Source: CAYTAU01 sp964442075
GTDB taxonomy: Bacteria > Bacteroidota > Bacteroidia > Bacteroidales > CAYTAU01
Assembly: GCA_964442075.1 (NCBI GenBank)
Contig: CAYTWH010000008.1
Location: 1-64,000, forward strand
Direction of reading: 5' to 3'
DNA length: 64,000 bases
Each line of letters starts with the position of its first letter. Within the stretch, counting starts at the first letter, position 1. A program made the translations under genes and the position numbers. The notes beneath the pieces were generated by a model. It was not told the DNA's origin and did not search any database. It was given only the letters and a program-made list of their open reading frames with translations. This document shows, piece by piece, positions 17,005 through 24,980 of the stretch.

Positions 17005-17628
17005 TAGGGCACTTTCTTAACAAAGTGGGGTCAGCGAGTAACTCGTTAAGAGCAATTTCTTAAGAAAACGTGCTTCCCGAGTTACTTGCAGACCATGTTT
17101 TTTTAGCAAAATGGGGTTCCCGAGTTACTTAAATAGGGTATTTTCTATGCAAATTGAGGTCATCGACTTACTCGATAGCTGTGTTTTTAACCAAAATTGG
17201 GTACTAAACTTACTCGTTAAGGGCATTTTTTTACCAAAGTGGGGTTAACGAGTTACTTGCAGACCATGTTTTTTTAGCAAAATGGGGTTCCCGAGTTACT
17301 TAAATAGGGTATTTTCTATGCAAATTGAGGTCATCGACTTACTCGATAGCTGTGTTTTTAACCAAAATTGGGTACTAAACTTACTCGTTAAGGGCATTTT
17401 TTTACCAAAGTGGGGTTAACGAGTTACTCGTTAAGTACACTTTCTTAAGAAAACATATGTTGCGAGTTACTCGTTAAGGGCAGTTTTTTACTAAAGTGGG
17501 GTTAGCGAGTTACTCGTTAAGGGCACTTTTTTACTAAAGTGGGGTATGTAAGCTGCCAACAAAGGGCAAATTTTTGATAATGTTGCCTCATCAAGTTACT
17601 CGTTAAAGGCATATTTTAATAAATCGGG
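17005..17628. repeat. Tandem array of about 43-bp hairpin-forming units
   Basis: About 14-15 degenerate units of about 43 bp, for example at 17253-17295 and onward. Two adjacent blocks starting at 17081 and 17252 repeat with a period of exactly 171 bp (four units) and are nearly identical, showing a recent higher-order duplication. Each unit has two palindromes: TTAACGAGT/ACTCGTTAA around one base (best at 17416-17434) and CACTTT/AAAGTG (for example 17010-17027). The unit length is not a multiple of three and there are no unique spacers, so it is neither coding nor CRISPR. It lies between two convergent T9SS genes. Confidence 0.85.
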
Positions 17629-17680
17629 ACAGGCTCTAACAGTGGAGAAAGTCCTACTCTTAGGATGATTTAGGGGGTTA

Positions 17681-18571
17681 TTACTGTTTAATTATCTTCT
17701 TTATTACTGTCTCTTTATCAGTTATTATTTTTATAAAGTAAATGCCTTGTGGCTCATGGCTTAAGTCTATTTCTTTTAAACCTAACAGGTTTTCAAAACC
17801 TGTCATGGTTTTTCCTGTAATATCTAAAACCTCTATTCTCTTGATTCCATCTGCCTCTATTGTTATTAATCCTGTTGTGGGGTTTGGGAATATTGAAATA
17901 TTACTTAATGTTTTTCCGGCATCTTTTACGTTTGTAAGGATATAACATGAATTATATGAAGGATTTTGATATTTAAGTGTGTCATTTTCTGAAAAACATA
18001 ATAAATCAAAAGAATCACCACCTACTGTTCCATTGGTATAATGCAATATACCACTTAAACTGCCAAGCCCTTCAACCCATCGTTCTATTCCACAACCCAT
18101 GGTGTCGCCAAAAATTGGGTTCATATGAAATTGCCTTTTATAATTTCCTCCTATTAATATACTGTCAATTTCGCAAACTATAAATTGTATTGAATTAAAA
18201 TACCAATTACTGCCAAAACTGTTTATACCTGCAATATATAGTGTGTCATTTATATTTGCTCCAAAATCATAAATAAGGCTTTCTTGTAATGATGTATCTG
18301 TTCTGTAATAAACTTCTTTGTCTATGGTTTCCCGTATATAGCCATATGGTAACCAACTTGTCTGAAACTCATCAGTTGAACGAAATACTTTCTTATAGTT
18401 TTCTAAATCAATAATTGTATCCTGTTCTATTTTAATATATTCTGTTATTATAGTAAATGAAGGCAAGCGATGTATAACTGTACTCCAAAGTTTATTGGTA
18501 TCAACTAAAGTCTGACTAATTGCAATGCTTGAGATCAATATTATTACTAAAAAAGAAATTTGTTTTTTCAT
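17681..18571 (-). CDS. T9SS type A hypothetical exported protein
   Basis: A 296-aa exported protein (signal peptide ending SIAISQ). The main domain (about 20-215) has alternating aromatic/polar beta-like sequence such as YKKVFRSTDEFQTSWLPYGY and a cysteine pair near GDTMGCGIERWVEGLGSL. That phrase is common in Bacteroidota T9SS proteins of unknown function. The sorting domain starts at IFPNPTTGLITIE and ends KKIIKQ. Its loop contains a decayed copy of the palindrome seen at 7489-7521, encoding TGFENLLGL. Upstream (18572-18770) is a divergent intergenic region shared with the dehydrogenase gene. Function unknown. Confidence 0.8.
   Translation of the reverse strand: MKKQISFLVIILISSIAISQTLVDTNKLWSTVIHRLPSFTIITEYIKIEQDTIIDLENYKKVFRSTDEFQTSWLPYGYIRETIDKEVYYRTDTSLQESLIYDFGANINDTLYIAGINSFGSNWYFNSIQFIVCEIDSILIGGNYKRQFHMNPIFGDTMGCGIERWVEGLGSLSGILHYTNGTVGGDSFDLLCFSENDTLKYQNPSYNSCYILTNVKDAGKTLSNISIFPNPTTGLITIEADGIKRIEVLDITGKTMTGFENLLGLKEIDLSHEPQGIYFIKIITDKETVIKKIIKQ
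17778..17811. repeat. Decayed palindrome inside a sorting domain (family 3)
   Basis: The left arm AAACCTAACAGGTTT (17778-17792) is identical to the left arm at 7489. The right arm AAACCTGTCATGGTTT (17796-17811) has diverged and is one base longer. It occupies the same loop of the sorting domain as the other three palindromes. Confidence 0.85.
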
Positions 18572-18729
18572 AAGTAAATGTTTTGCTTATTCTTTATATT
18601 AGACTCAAAATGTAATAGAAAGGTTGCATAATAATGATAATATAATTTATTCTTTGCAATCTATTATTTTCAAAGATACAAAATTTATAATAATTTGCAA
18701 ACTACTATTTACCTATTCTGAAAAATGCC

Positions 18730-18737
18730 TAACTTTG
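18730..18737 (+). promoter_or_regulatory. -7 promoter box
   Basis: TAACTTTG matches TAnnTTTG, 33 nt before the ATG of the dehydrogenase gene. No good -33 TTG is present at normal spacing. Confidence 0.45.
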
Positions 18738-18770
18738 TAAACTAAAATAATTGAAAATAATTGAAATAAA

Positions 18771-19982
18771 ATGAATAAACTAAAAGTAGGTATTTTAAAA
18801 GAAACAAAAACTCCTCCAGACAGAAGAGTTGCTGTTGCTCCAAAACAAGCAAAAGAATTAGTAGCTCGTTTTAAAAATGTTGAATTAGTAATACAATCTA
18901 GTGATAATAGATGTTTTAAGGATAATGAATATACCGATTTGGGATTAACTGTAGTTAATGATGTTAGCGATTGTGATATTTTACTTGGAGTTAAAGAAGT
19001 TCATATTCCTGAATTACTGGAAAATAAAAAATATCTTTTCTTTTCTCATACTGCAAAAATGCAAGCATATAATCAACCATTATTAAAACAAATGATTGAT
19101 AAAAATATTCAGATGATAGATCATGAATGTTTAACAGATAAAAATAATATTAGAGTTGTTGCTTTTGGAAGATGGGCAGGTATTGTTGGCGCTTATAATG
19201 GACTGATAGCTTTTGGGAAACGCAGCAATTTGTTTGATTTAAAACGTGCAAAAGATTGCCACGATATGGAAGATATGCTTAATGAGGTAAGAAAAATAAA
19301 ACTTCCTGCAATTAAAATCCTTATTACAGGAACAGGTAGAGTTGGTATGGGTGCAATTGAAACTCTTGCACCATTAAATTTAAAACAAGTTACATACAGT
19401 GATTTTTTAAATAATAAATACGACGAAGCTGTTATTTGTCAGATTGATGCTGATGTTTACACAAAACGTAAAGATGGAAGCAAGTTTGAGTTTCAACATT
19501 TTTTCAAAAACCCGGATATGTATGAAGGTACTTTCAAAGCATTTACAAAAGTAACAGATATTTATATCCCTAGTCATTTTTGGGCTAAGCGTTCACCTGT
19601 ATTTATGACAGCAGAAGACTATAAAGCTTCCGATTTTAAAATTTCAGTAATTGCAGATATTAGCTGCGATATAAAAGACCCTATTCCATCTACTTTAAGA
19701 GCCTCAACTATTGCGGAACCGTTTTATGGATATAATCCAAGTACAGGAGAAGAAGGCGATGCATGGGATTTAAAAAATGTTACAGTTATGGCTGTTGATA
19801 ATCTTCCCGGAGAATTACCACGCGATGCTTCAGTTGATTTTAGCAAAGCATTACTGGATAAAATTTTCCCATCTTTATTTGGCGAAGATAGCGATGGGAT
19901 AATTGAACGTGCAAGTATTACAAAAGATGGAAAATTAACAGCTATATATGCTTATCTACAGGGTTTTTTGAATGGAAAATAG
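18771..19982 (+). CDS. Saccharopine dehydrogenase-like / AlaDH-PNT family oxidoreductase
   Basis: A 403-aa cytoplasmic NAD(P)-dependent enzyme. The N-terminus KVGILKETKTPPDRRVAVAP is typical of the alanine dehydrogenase/transhydrogenase N-domain. FFSHTAKMQ and RVVAFGRWAGIVGAYN resemble the lysine-forming saccharopine dehydrogenase (Lys1) branch. A Rossmann nucleotide site lies near residue 184 in ILITGTGRVGMGAI. AVDNLPGELPRDAS near residue 345 is also characteristic of the Lys1-like group. It would catalyse reversible oxidative cleavage or deamination of an amino-acid-derived substrate. Saccharopine is the best guess, but Bacteroidota usually make lysine by the diaminopimelate route, so another substrate is possible. 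It is a single gene with its own -7 box, convergent with the protease gene. Confidence 0.75.
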   Translation: MNKLKVGILKETKTPPDRRVAVAPKQAKELVARFKNVELVIQSSDNRCFKDNEYTDLGLTVVNDVSDCDILLGVKEVHIPELLENKKYLFFSHTAKMQAYNQPLLKQMIDKNIQMIDHECLTDKNNIRVVAFGRWAGIVGAYNGLIAFGKRSNLFDLKRAKDCHDMEDMLNEVRKIKLPAIKILITGTGRVGMGAIETLAPLNLKQVTYSDFLNNKYDEAVICQIDADVYTKRKDGSKFEFQHFFKNPDMYEGTFKAFTKVTDIYIPSHFWAKRSPVFMTAEDYKASDFKISVIADISCDIKDPIPSTLRASTIAEPFYGYNPSTGEEGDAWDLKNVTVMAVDNLPGELPRDASVDFSKALLDKIFPSLFGEDSDGIIERASITKDGKLTAIYAYLQGFLNGK

Positions 19983-20017
19983 TTGTAAAATGTTTAAATT
20001 TTATAATGCCGTTCTTT

Positions 20018-22222
20018 CTACCTGATTACAGAGATCTTTTTTATTTCTTTTTCTGTTCCATTATTAATGTGGACAAAATACATACCGCTGTTTAATCTTG
20101 TGAGATTAAGTTCAACTTTTTGGCTGTATGTATTAAAATCTTTTTTAAGTACTACTTTACCAAAAACATCATAAATCTTAATGTTTACATTTTTAAGATC
20201 AGTATTTCCTAAATTAACATATACAATATTATTTACAGGGTTTGGATATACATTTATCTCGTTAGATACAAATTTTGGATTGTTTGTTTTAGGATGTGAA
20301 ACATTCATTGGCGATATTTTTGTAATAGTTCCATCAGAAAGTTCAGAAACACAAGTCCTGACATCTAATCCTAAGGAAGTAGCCAAACCTAATGAACTGT
20401 AACTTTTCCAACTACCATCATAAATATAAGAACTGTTTACTCCTGTATATCTGTCATGTGCCTGATAAATTGCAAAATTATCATGTGGAGTATTATATAA
20501 AATTTCATATCCAACATAAAAATTCCCGTCGGTTAAAATTGGAGGGTCAAAAGCTAAATAATTCCACGAATCAACTATAAAATCACTAATTAAAACACTT
20601 ACTGATTCTAGCTCAGCACCGGGTTGTGTTCCTCCCTCCCACACCTTAAAAGTAATAAAAGAAGAACCGGAATTATCTTCAGCTACTGCACAAGGAATAT
20701 TAATTCCATGAACATAATGATATGTAGTGTTAGTGTATTTATCGGCAAATTTTGTCCAAGCATATTCGTTATGACCTGTCCAGTAACCCCACTTGCTAGT
20801 GCTAAAATCATAATATGTTAAAGGGTCATTAGCAAAATTGTTGATAAAATCGCATGCAACAATAGCTCCGCCGTTTGGGTCATATCCGTCTAAAGTAGTT
20901 GGATTAGAACCAGCAGGATCAAGCCATGATTTTAATTGTTTTGCACTCGTAGAATAATAATCCCACGAAATAGTAAATTTTGCATAATAATCATTTATAG
21001 AATTTGCACATGATGCCTGACCTCCTGTTAGATCACCAATTATTCTATGGTTTTCATCAAATAAAGGAGAACCCGAAGAACCTCCTTCTGTAGTACCCAA
21101 ATCCCATTCAAGTACTTGCCAATGTGCATTATCGCCAAAACTTCCATAATCTCCTGTTACAGGAGCGTCGTTGTCTTTAGATATTTTTTTCACATCTCCA
21201 CTTGGATGATGTATTCCTATTGTATTACTCGCTGCTGCTGTCCCTTTATTCCATCCTGCATAATATGGATTATAAGCAGATTCTGGAGTACTTGATAATT
21301 CCACAAGACAGAAATCCAAATTTTGTGCATCAGAAGCACTTGTAGTTGCTCTTAATTGACATCCTGAAACAGTTTGGCTTATAGAGCCATCAACTCCATT
21401 ACATATAGGACTCTCATAATTAAAATAAAAAACCCAGGTATTATAAGGTTCTCCTGTGCAATGGTGTGCTGTTAAAAAATAAGGTGTTTCATCACTGTTT
21501 GTATTGTTTATTAATGCTCCTGTACATAAAGTTGATCCTCCCATAATAATTCTGCAAACAGCATGTTTATCAACTTGCCATGCATCACCATCCGGGCAAT
21601 TAATATCAATATTACAAGCTCCCGACTGACCAAAACTACCATCTTTCTCAAAATTGAAAATTCCTCGATAATCATGCCCTATTTGTCCAATATGTAATTT
21701 GCCATTAAATTTCACGTTTGAAGGCTCATAATATTCAATAAATATTTTATCTCCAGGAACTAATTCTGTTGGCAAAACTTTAGATTCCTTATTATTTAAA
21801 TTTGTAAAAGCTCCAATAATAAATGATTTATCTTCATTGTACAAGTACAGAGCAGCATTTTCAGGTAATTCATATTCATCAAATATTAGATTTAAAGAAT
21901 ATGCATTGTCTGATTTTATTGATAACCTCCATAGTTTATCACCATTAGGTAAAATTTCCCATGTTCCTGAATTTTCTGGACTTAAATCCAGTTGGAATGT
22001 TTTTGCAAATCTAAATGCTGTTGCTTTTAAGTCATTATTTATTTCATCTTCTAAAAGCATTTCCTCAATGTTAAAATCAGGCATGTTAACATTCGCGATA
22101 CTATTATCTTTCAATTCAAATATTATACTTGGAGGTGTTCCCTTCGAACTTATTTGAGCAAAAAACTTATAATTTGTTATTAATAAGGAAATTATTATTA
22201 GAATAATGTATTGTCTTTTCAT
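20018..22222 (-). CDS. Secreted Lys-C-like trypsin-fold serine protease, T9SS type A
   Basis: A 734-aa exported protease. A signal peptide (1-22) is followed by a propeptide-like region (about 23-195) with NSGTWEILPNGDKLWRL and a C2-like GDKIFIEYYEP. The S1-family catalytic domain spans about 203-450: His in FLTAHHCTG (253/254), Asp303 in NLDFCLVEL, Ser383 in GGSSGSPLF. Several cysteines are placed as in Achromobacter lysyl endopeptidase, and the sequence between His and Asp resembles that family. A lectin-like jelly-roll region (about 470-640) precedes a type A sorting domain (VYPNPVNNIVYVNL to KKISVIR). It probably digests proteins outside the cell. Lys specificity is inferred from family resemblance only. 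Confidence 0.87.
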   Translation of the reverse strand: MKRQYIILIIISLLITNYKFFAQISSKGTPPSIIFELKDNSIANVNMPDFNIEEMLLEDEINNDLKATAFRFAKTFQLDLSPENSGTWEILPNGDKLWRLSIKSDNAYSLNLIFDEYELPENAALYLYNEDKSFIIGAFTNLNNKESKVLPTELVPGDKIFIEYYEPSNVKFNGKLHIGQIGHDYRGIFNFEKDGSFGQSGACNIDINCPDGDAWQVDKHAVCRIIMGGSTLCTGALINNTNSDETPYFLTAHHCTGEPYNTWVFYFNYESPICNGVDGSISQTVSGCQLRATTSASDAQNLDFCLVELSSTPESAYNPYYAGWNKGTAAASNTIGIHHPSGDVKKISKDNDAPVTGDYGSFGDNAHWQVLEWDLGTTEGGSSGSPLFDENHRIIGDLTGGQASCANSINDYYAKFTISWDYYSTSAKQLKSWLDPAGSNPTTLDGYDPNGGAIVACDFINNFANDPLTYYDFSTSKWGYWTGHNEYAWTKFADKYTNTTYHYVHGINIPCAVAEDNSGSSFITFKVWEGGTQPGAELESVSVLISDFIVDSWNYLAFDPPILTDGNFYVGYEILYNTPHDNFAIYQAHDRYTGVNSSYIYDGSWKSYSSLGLATSLGLDVRTCVSELSDGTITKISPMNVSHPKTNNPKFVSNEINVYPNPVNNIVYVNLGNTDLKNVNIKIYDVFGKVVLKKDFNTYSQKVELNLTRLNSGMYFVHINNGTEKEIKKISVIR

Positions 22223-22315
22223 ATTTAAGAGTTTTAACTTTAAACAATAAAATTATAACAATAATATGAAAATTACAAATAATGAAAATAAAATAACTCT
22301 ATAGACAGACTCAAA

Positions 22316-23395
22316 CTATTTGGATTTTCTCTTTAAATCAAGAAAAACAGGAAGATGATCGCTAAATCCGTTATTAAACTTAAATCCAATATAAGTTCTA
22401 AAAGGTTTTTCGCCGATATTTCTTTCATCTTTTTCAAGAAGGAAATCTGCATTAAAAACATGAACATCATTAAGCGATGTATTAATTCTGTTATTTGAAT
22501 TAAATAAATTTCCTGAAACAATAAACTGATCTAAGATGCCCCAATTTCCTTGATATTTGTGAGAACCAAGTCCTTTTTTGTCTTTAAGGTAAAAAGATAA
22601 ATTGTATAATTCATTAGCTTTGATATCTGTATATTTTGTTTTTGCACCTAATGCTTCAATTAAACTTTTATTATCAGGTTCATCGTTAAAGTCGCCAGTA
22701 ATAATAATATTTGCATTTTTATTAGCAGTAAAAATTGAATCAACAACGTCTCTTAAAACATTAGCCACGAAAATTCTTTTAGGTTCTGATTCTAATTGTC
22801 CACCCCATCTCGAAGGCCAATGATTTATGAAAATATGCAAAGTATCATTTTTTGTTGTTTTGCCTTCAACATATAAAATATCTCTGGTTTTTCGGGCATT
22901 ATTAGGAAAATTAATTGATATAGACTGATATTTAATAGGAGTAAATTTATCTTGTTGGTACAATAATCCAACATCAATACCACGTTTATCGGGCGATTCA
23001 TCATGAATTATCCTGTATTTATATTTTTTAAGAGGCGTAAACTTTGTAATTCCGTCAAGTACATATCTGTTCTCAATTTCACATAAACCTATAATTTCCG
23101 GTGGTTCCCAACCTCCAACAGCAGTAATAACCTTGCTAATATTGTTTATTTTTTTATAATATTTTCTATTATTCCAATATTTGTTGCCATTTGGTAAAAA
23201 TTCATCATCATTCTTTAATGTATCATCAAAAGTGTCAAAAAGATTTTCAACATTATAGAACATTATTCTAAAATATCCCCTTTCAATATCATTAAATGAT
23301 GTTTTGTCATCATTTTTTGATGCTTCTTTATTTGTAGAGCAAGAGATACTTGCAAAAAGAATTATAATTAGCGTTATTTTATAAATATGCTTCAT
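22316..23395 (-). CDS. Endonuclease/exonuclease/phosphatase-fold lipoprotein
   Basis: A 359-aa lipoprotein: lipobox SISC near residue 19 followed by STNKEAS. The catalytic domain carries the family motifs FYNVENLFD, IIGLCEIEN, GIDVGLLYQ, INHWPSRWGG, ITGDFNDEPD and the terminal SDHLPVFL histidine. Family members hydrolyse phosphodiester bonds in nucleic acids or phosphate esters. Envelope-anchored forms are common in Bacteroidota and probably salvage phosphate or nucleotides, though the substrate is unknown. Its ATG overlaps the TGA of the upstream gene by 4 nt, so the two are translated together. No surface export signal is obvious after the cysteine. Confidence 0.85.
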   Translation of the reverse strand: MKHIYKITLIIILFASISCSTNKEASKNDDKTSFNDIERGYFRIMFYNVENLFDTFDDTLKNDDEFLPNGNKYWNNRKYYKKINNISKVITAVGGWEPPEIIGLCEIENRYVLDGITKFTPLKKYKYRIIHDESPDKRGIDVGLLYQQDKFTPIKYQSISINFPNNARKTRDILYVEGKTTKNDTLHIFINHWPSRWGGQLESEPKRIFVANVLRDVVDSIFTANKNANIIITGDFNDEPDNKSLIEALGAKTKYTDIKANELYNLSFYLKDKKGLGSHKYQGNWGILDQFIVSGNLFNSNNRINTSLNDVHVFNADFLLEKDERNIGEKPFRTYIGFKFNNGFSDHLPVFLDLKRKSK

Positions 23396-24831
23396 TCAAC
23401 AAACTCGTAAGCTCCAAGATCAGGAGTTGAGGTTCTGTTTTCTTCGTTTAAATCATTATATATATGTACGTCAGGATATTGACTATTGACATCATTAATA
23501 ATGTTAATATCGCCCTTATCCTTAGCATTAGAGGAAACTTTTATTTGATAATCGTTTTCACTGGGATCAATAAATTCCGGTGAAAGATTAATATATACAG
23601 AGTTAAAATGTGTTGCATCAGATGTATTTACATCTTCATTAACTTTTAAAAGACAATGATCGAAATTATAATTAAACTCATCATCATATCCGGGAAACAT
23701 ATCCAGATCAATTTCATTTTCTTTATTTCCGTATATTATACAATTTCCAAAATTTGCGTTTTCAAGAGGTCTAATCTGATAAACTCCATTTATATCTTTA
23801 TAATAATTATTTAGGAGTAAGGATCCGTTTGTCCTAGTTGAGTATGTCCAATAATTACCAATAGTACAATGGTACATTTCATAAGTGCCGCCAATAGCAA
23901 ACCCTACAGCATACTGACCACAATTTGAAAAAACACAATTTGTTGCCAAAACATTTGAACCAAGAGCGTATAGCCCAACAGCATTCATGTTTTGTATAAT
24001 TGTATTTGTAAGTGTTAACGATGGATTTGAAAAATCATTAAGTGTATCTATTTCTATTCCTATAATTGCATTTTTAATTATTGCATAATCAATGGTATGA
24101 TTAGAGTTATTTGAACCCCATAGCCAAATTCCAACCCATTGTCCAGGAATATCATCATACATCGACTCTAATCTGTCACCCTGAAAAACTACGGGATTAT
24201 CTTTTGTTCCGTCAACTATTAAATTTGCAGTTGGATAAACATAAAAACGTGAATTTCTATGAAAATGGATCTGCACACCTTCCTGTATTGTTAATGTCTC
24301 ACCACTGTCAAGAGCCATCGAATTATAAACCAAATATGGTCTGTCGTTAACCCAAGTACCTCCGGAAATTACTTCACCATTAATATAATGTGCATCCTGT
24401 CCCCAGGCAACAAGGTCAATATCCTGAATGTTTCCATTAGTAGTAAATACAATTGAATCCTGGATTACAAAAGGATTATCTAGATCGTGAGGATTAACTG
24501 TAACTTCAACAAAAATAAAAATACTGTCTTTAGCAGGTATTTCAATATCACTTGCTTTATAAGAAGCAATTCCGTTTATATTTAGTCTGAAATTAGAACT
24601 ACTGCCTTTTGCCAAAGTAATTGAGCTAATATTAATTGCTTGTTTATATGGGTTGTAAACTTTTAATCTGTTAGTTGTAGAACCAATATTAGTAAAGACA
24701 GTATCAAACATTACTGTATCAACAGAGAAATTTAGTTTAGCCGTATTATCAGTTAAAAGTTTTTCTTTTCTACAAAATGATAAAAGAAGAACAAAACTAA
24801 TAAGTAATAATATTTGAATAATCCTTTTCAT
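23392..24831 (-). CDS. Right-handed beta-helix lipoprotein
   Basis: A 479-aa lipoprotein (LLSFC lipobox near residue 20, followed by RKEKLL). The N-terminal part (about 30-150) is a beta-sandwich with DTVMFDTVFTNIGS, seen in many Bacteroidota surface proteins. The rest (about 160-470) is a parallel beta-helix pattern with LTIQEGVQIHFHRNSRFYV, NPVVFQGDRLE, AIIKNAIIGIEI and TNCVFSNCGQYAV. The end, TPDLGAYEFVE, matches a C-terminal motif frequent in beta-helix proteins (choice-of-anchor Q type). Such helices often bind or cleave polysaccharides, but no catalytic set is identifiable. It overlaps the downstream endonuclease-fold gene by 4 nt, forming a two-gene operon. Confidence 0.8.
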   Translation of the reverse strand: MKRIIQILLLISFVLLLSFCRKEKLLTDNTAKLNFSVDTVMFDTVFTNIGSTTNRLKVYNPYKQAINISSITLAKGSSSNFRLNINGIASYKASDIEIPAKDSIFIFVEVTVNPHDLDNPFVIQDSIVFTTNGNIQDIDLVAWGQDAHYINGEVISGGTWVNDRPYLVYNSMALDSGETLTIQEGVQIHFHRNSRFYVYPTANLIVDGTKDNPVVFQGDRLESMYDDIPGQWVGIWLWGSNNSNHTIDYAIIKNAIIGIEIDTLNDFSNPSLTLTNTIIQNMNAVGLYALGSNVLATNCVFSNCGQYAVGFAIGGTYEMYHCTIGNYWTYSTRTNGSLLLNNYYKDINGVYQIRPLENANFGNCIIYGNKENEIDLDMFPGYDDEFNYNFDHCLLKVNEDVNTSDATHFNSVYINLSPEFIDPSENDYQIKVSSNAKDKGDINIINDVNSQYPDVHIYNDLNEENRTSTPDLGAYEFVE

Positions 24832-24980
24832 AAAAATTTAGAATGTAAAAATATACAAAATTATTAACGTAGCCATTATATAAATATTTTGGCAACTCTA
24901 ATATTTACATTTTTTTATTACTTAAAATTTAATATCTTTACATATAGTAATATTTCGTTAATTAAATTAAAATATTGATT

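Noticed and set aside
17005..17628. CRISPR array
   Set aside because: Units follow each other directly at about 43 bp with no unique spacers, and the whole unit including the segment between palindromes is repeated. No cas genes are in the window.
17005..17628. Coding repeat of a surface protein
   Set aside because: The unit length of about 43 bp is not a multiple of three, and no long open frame crosses the array on either strand.
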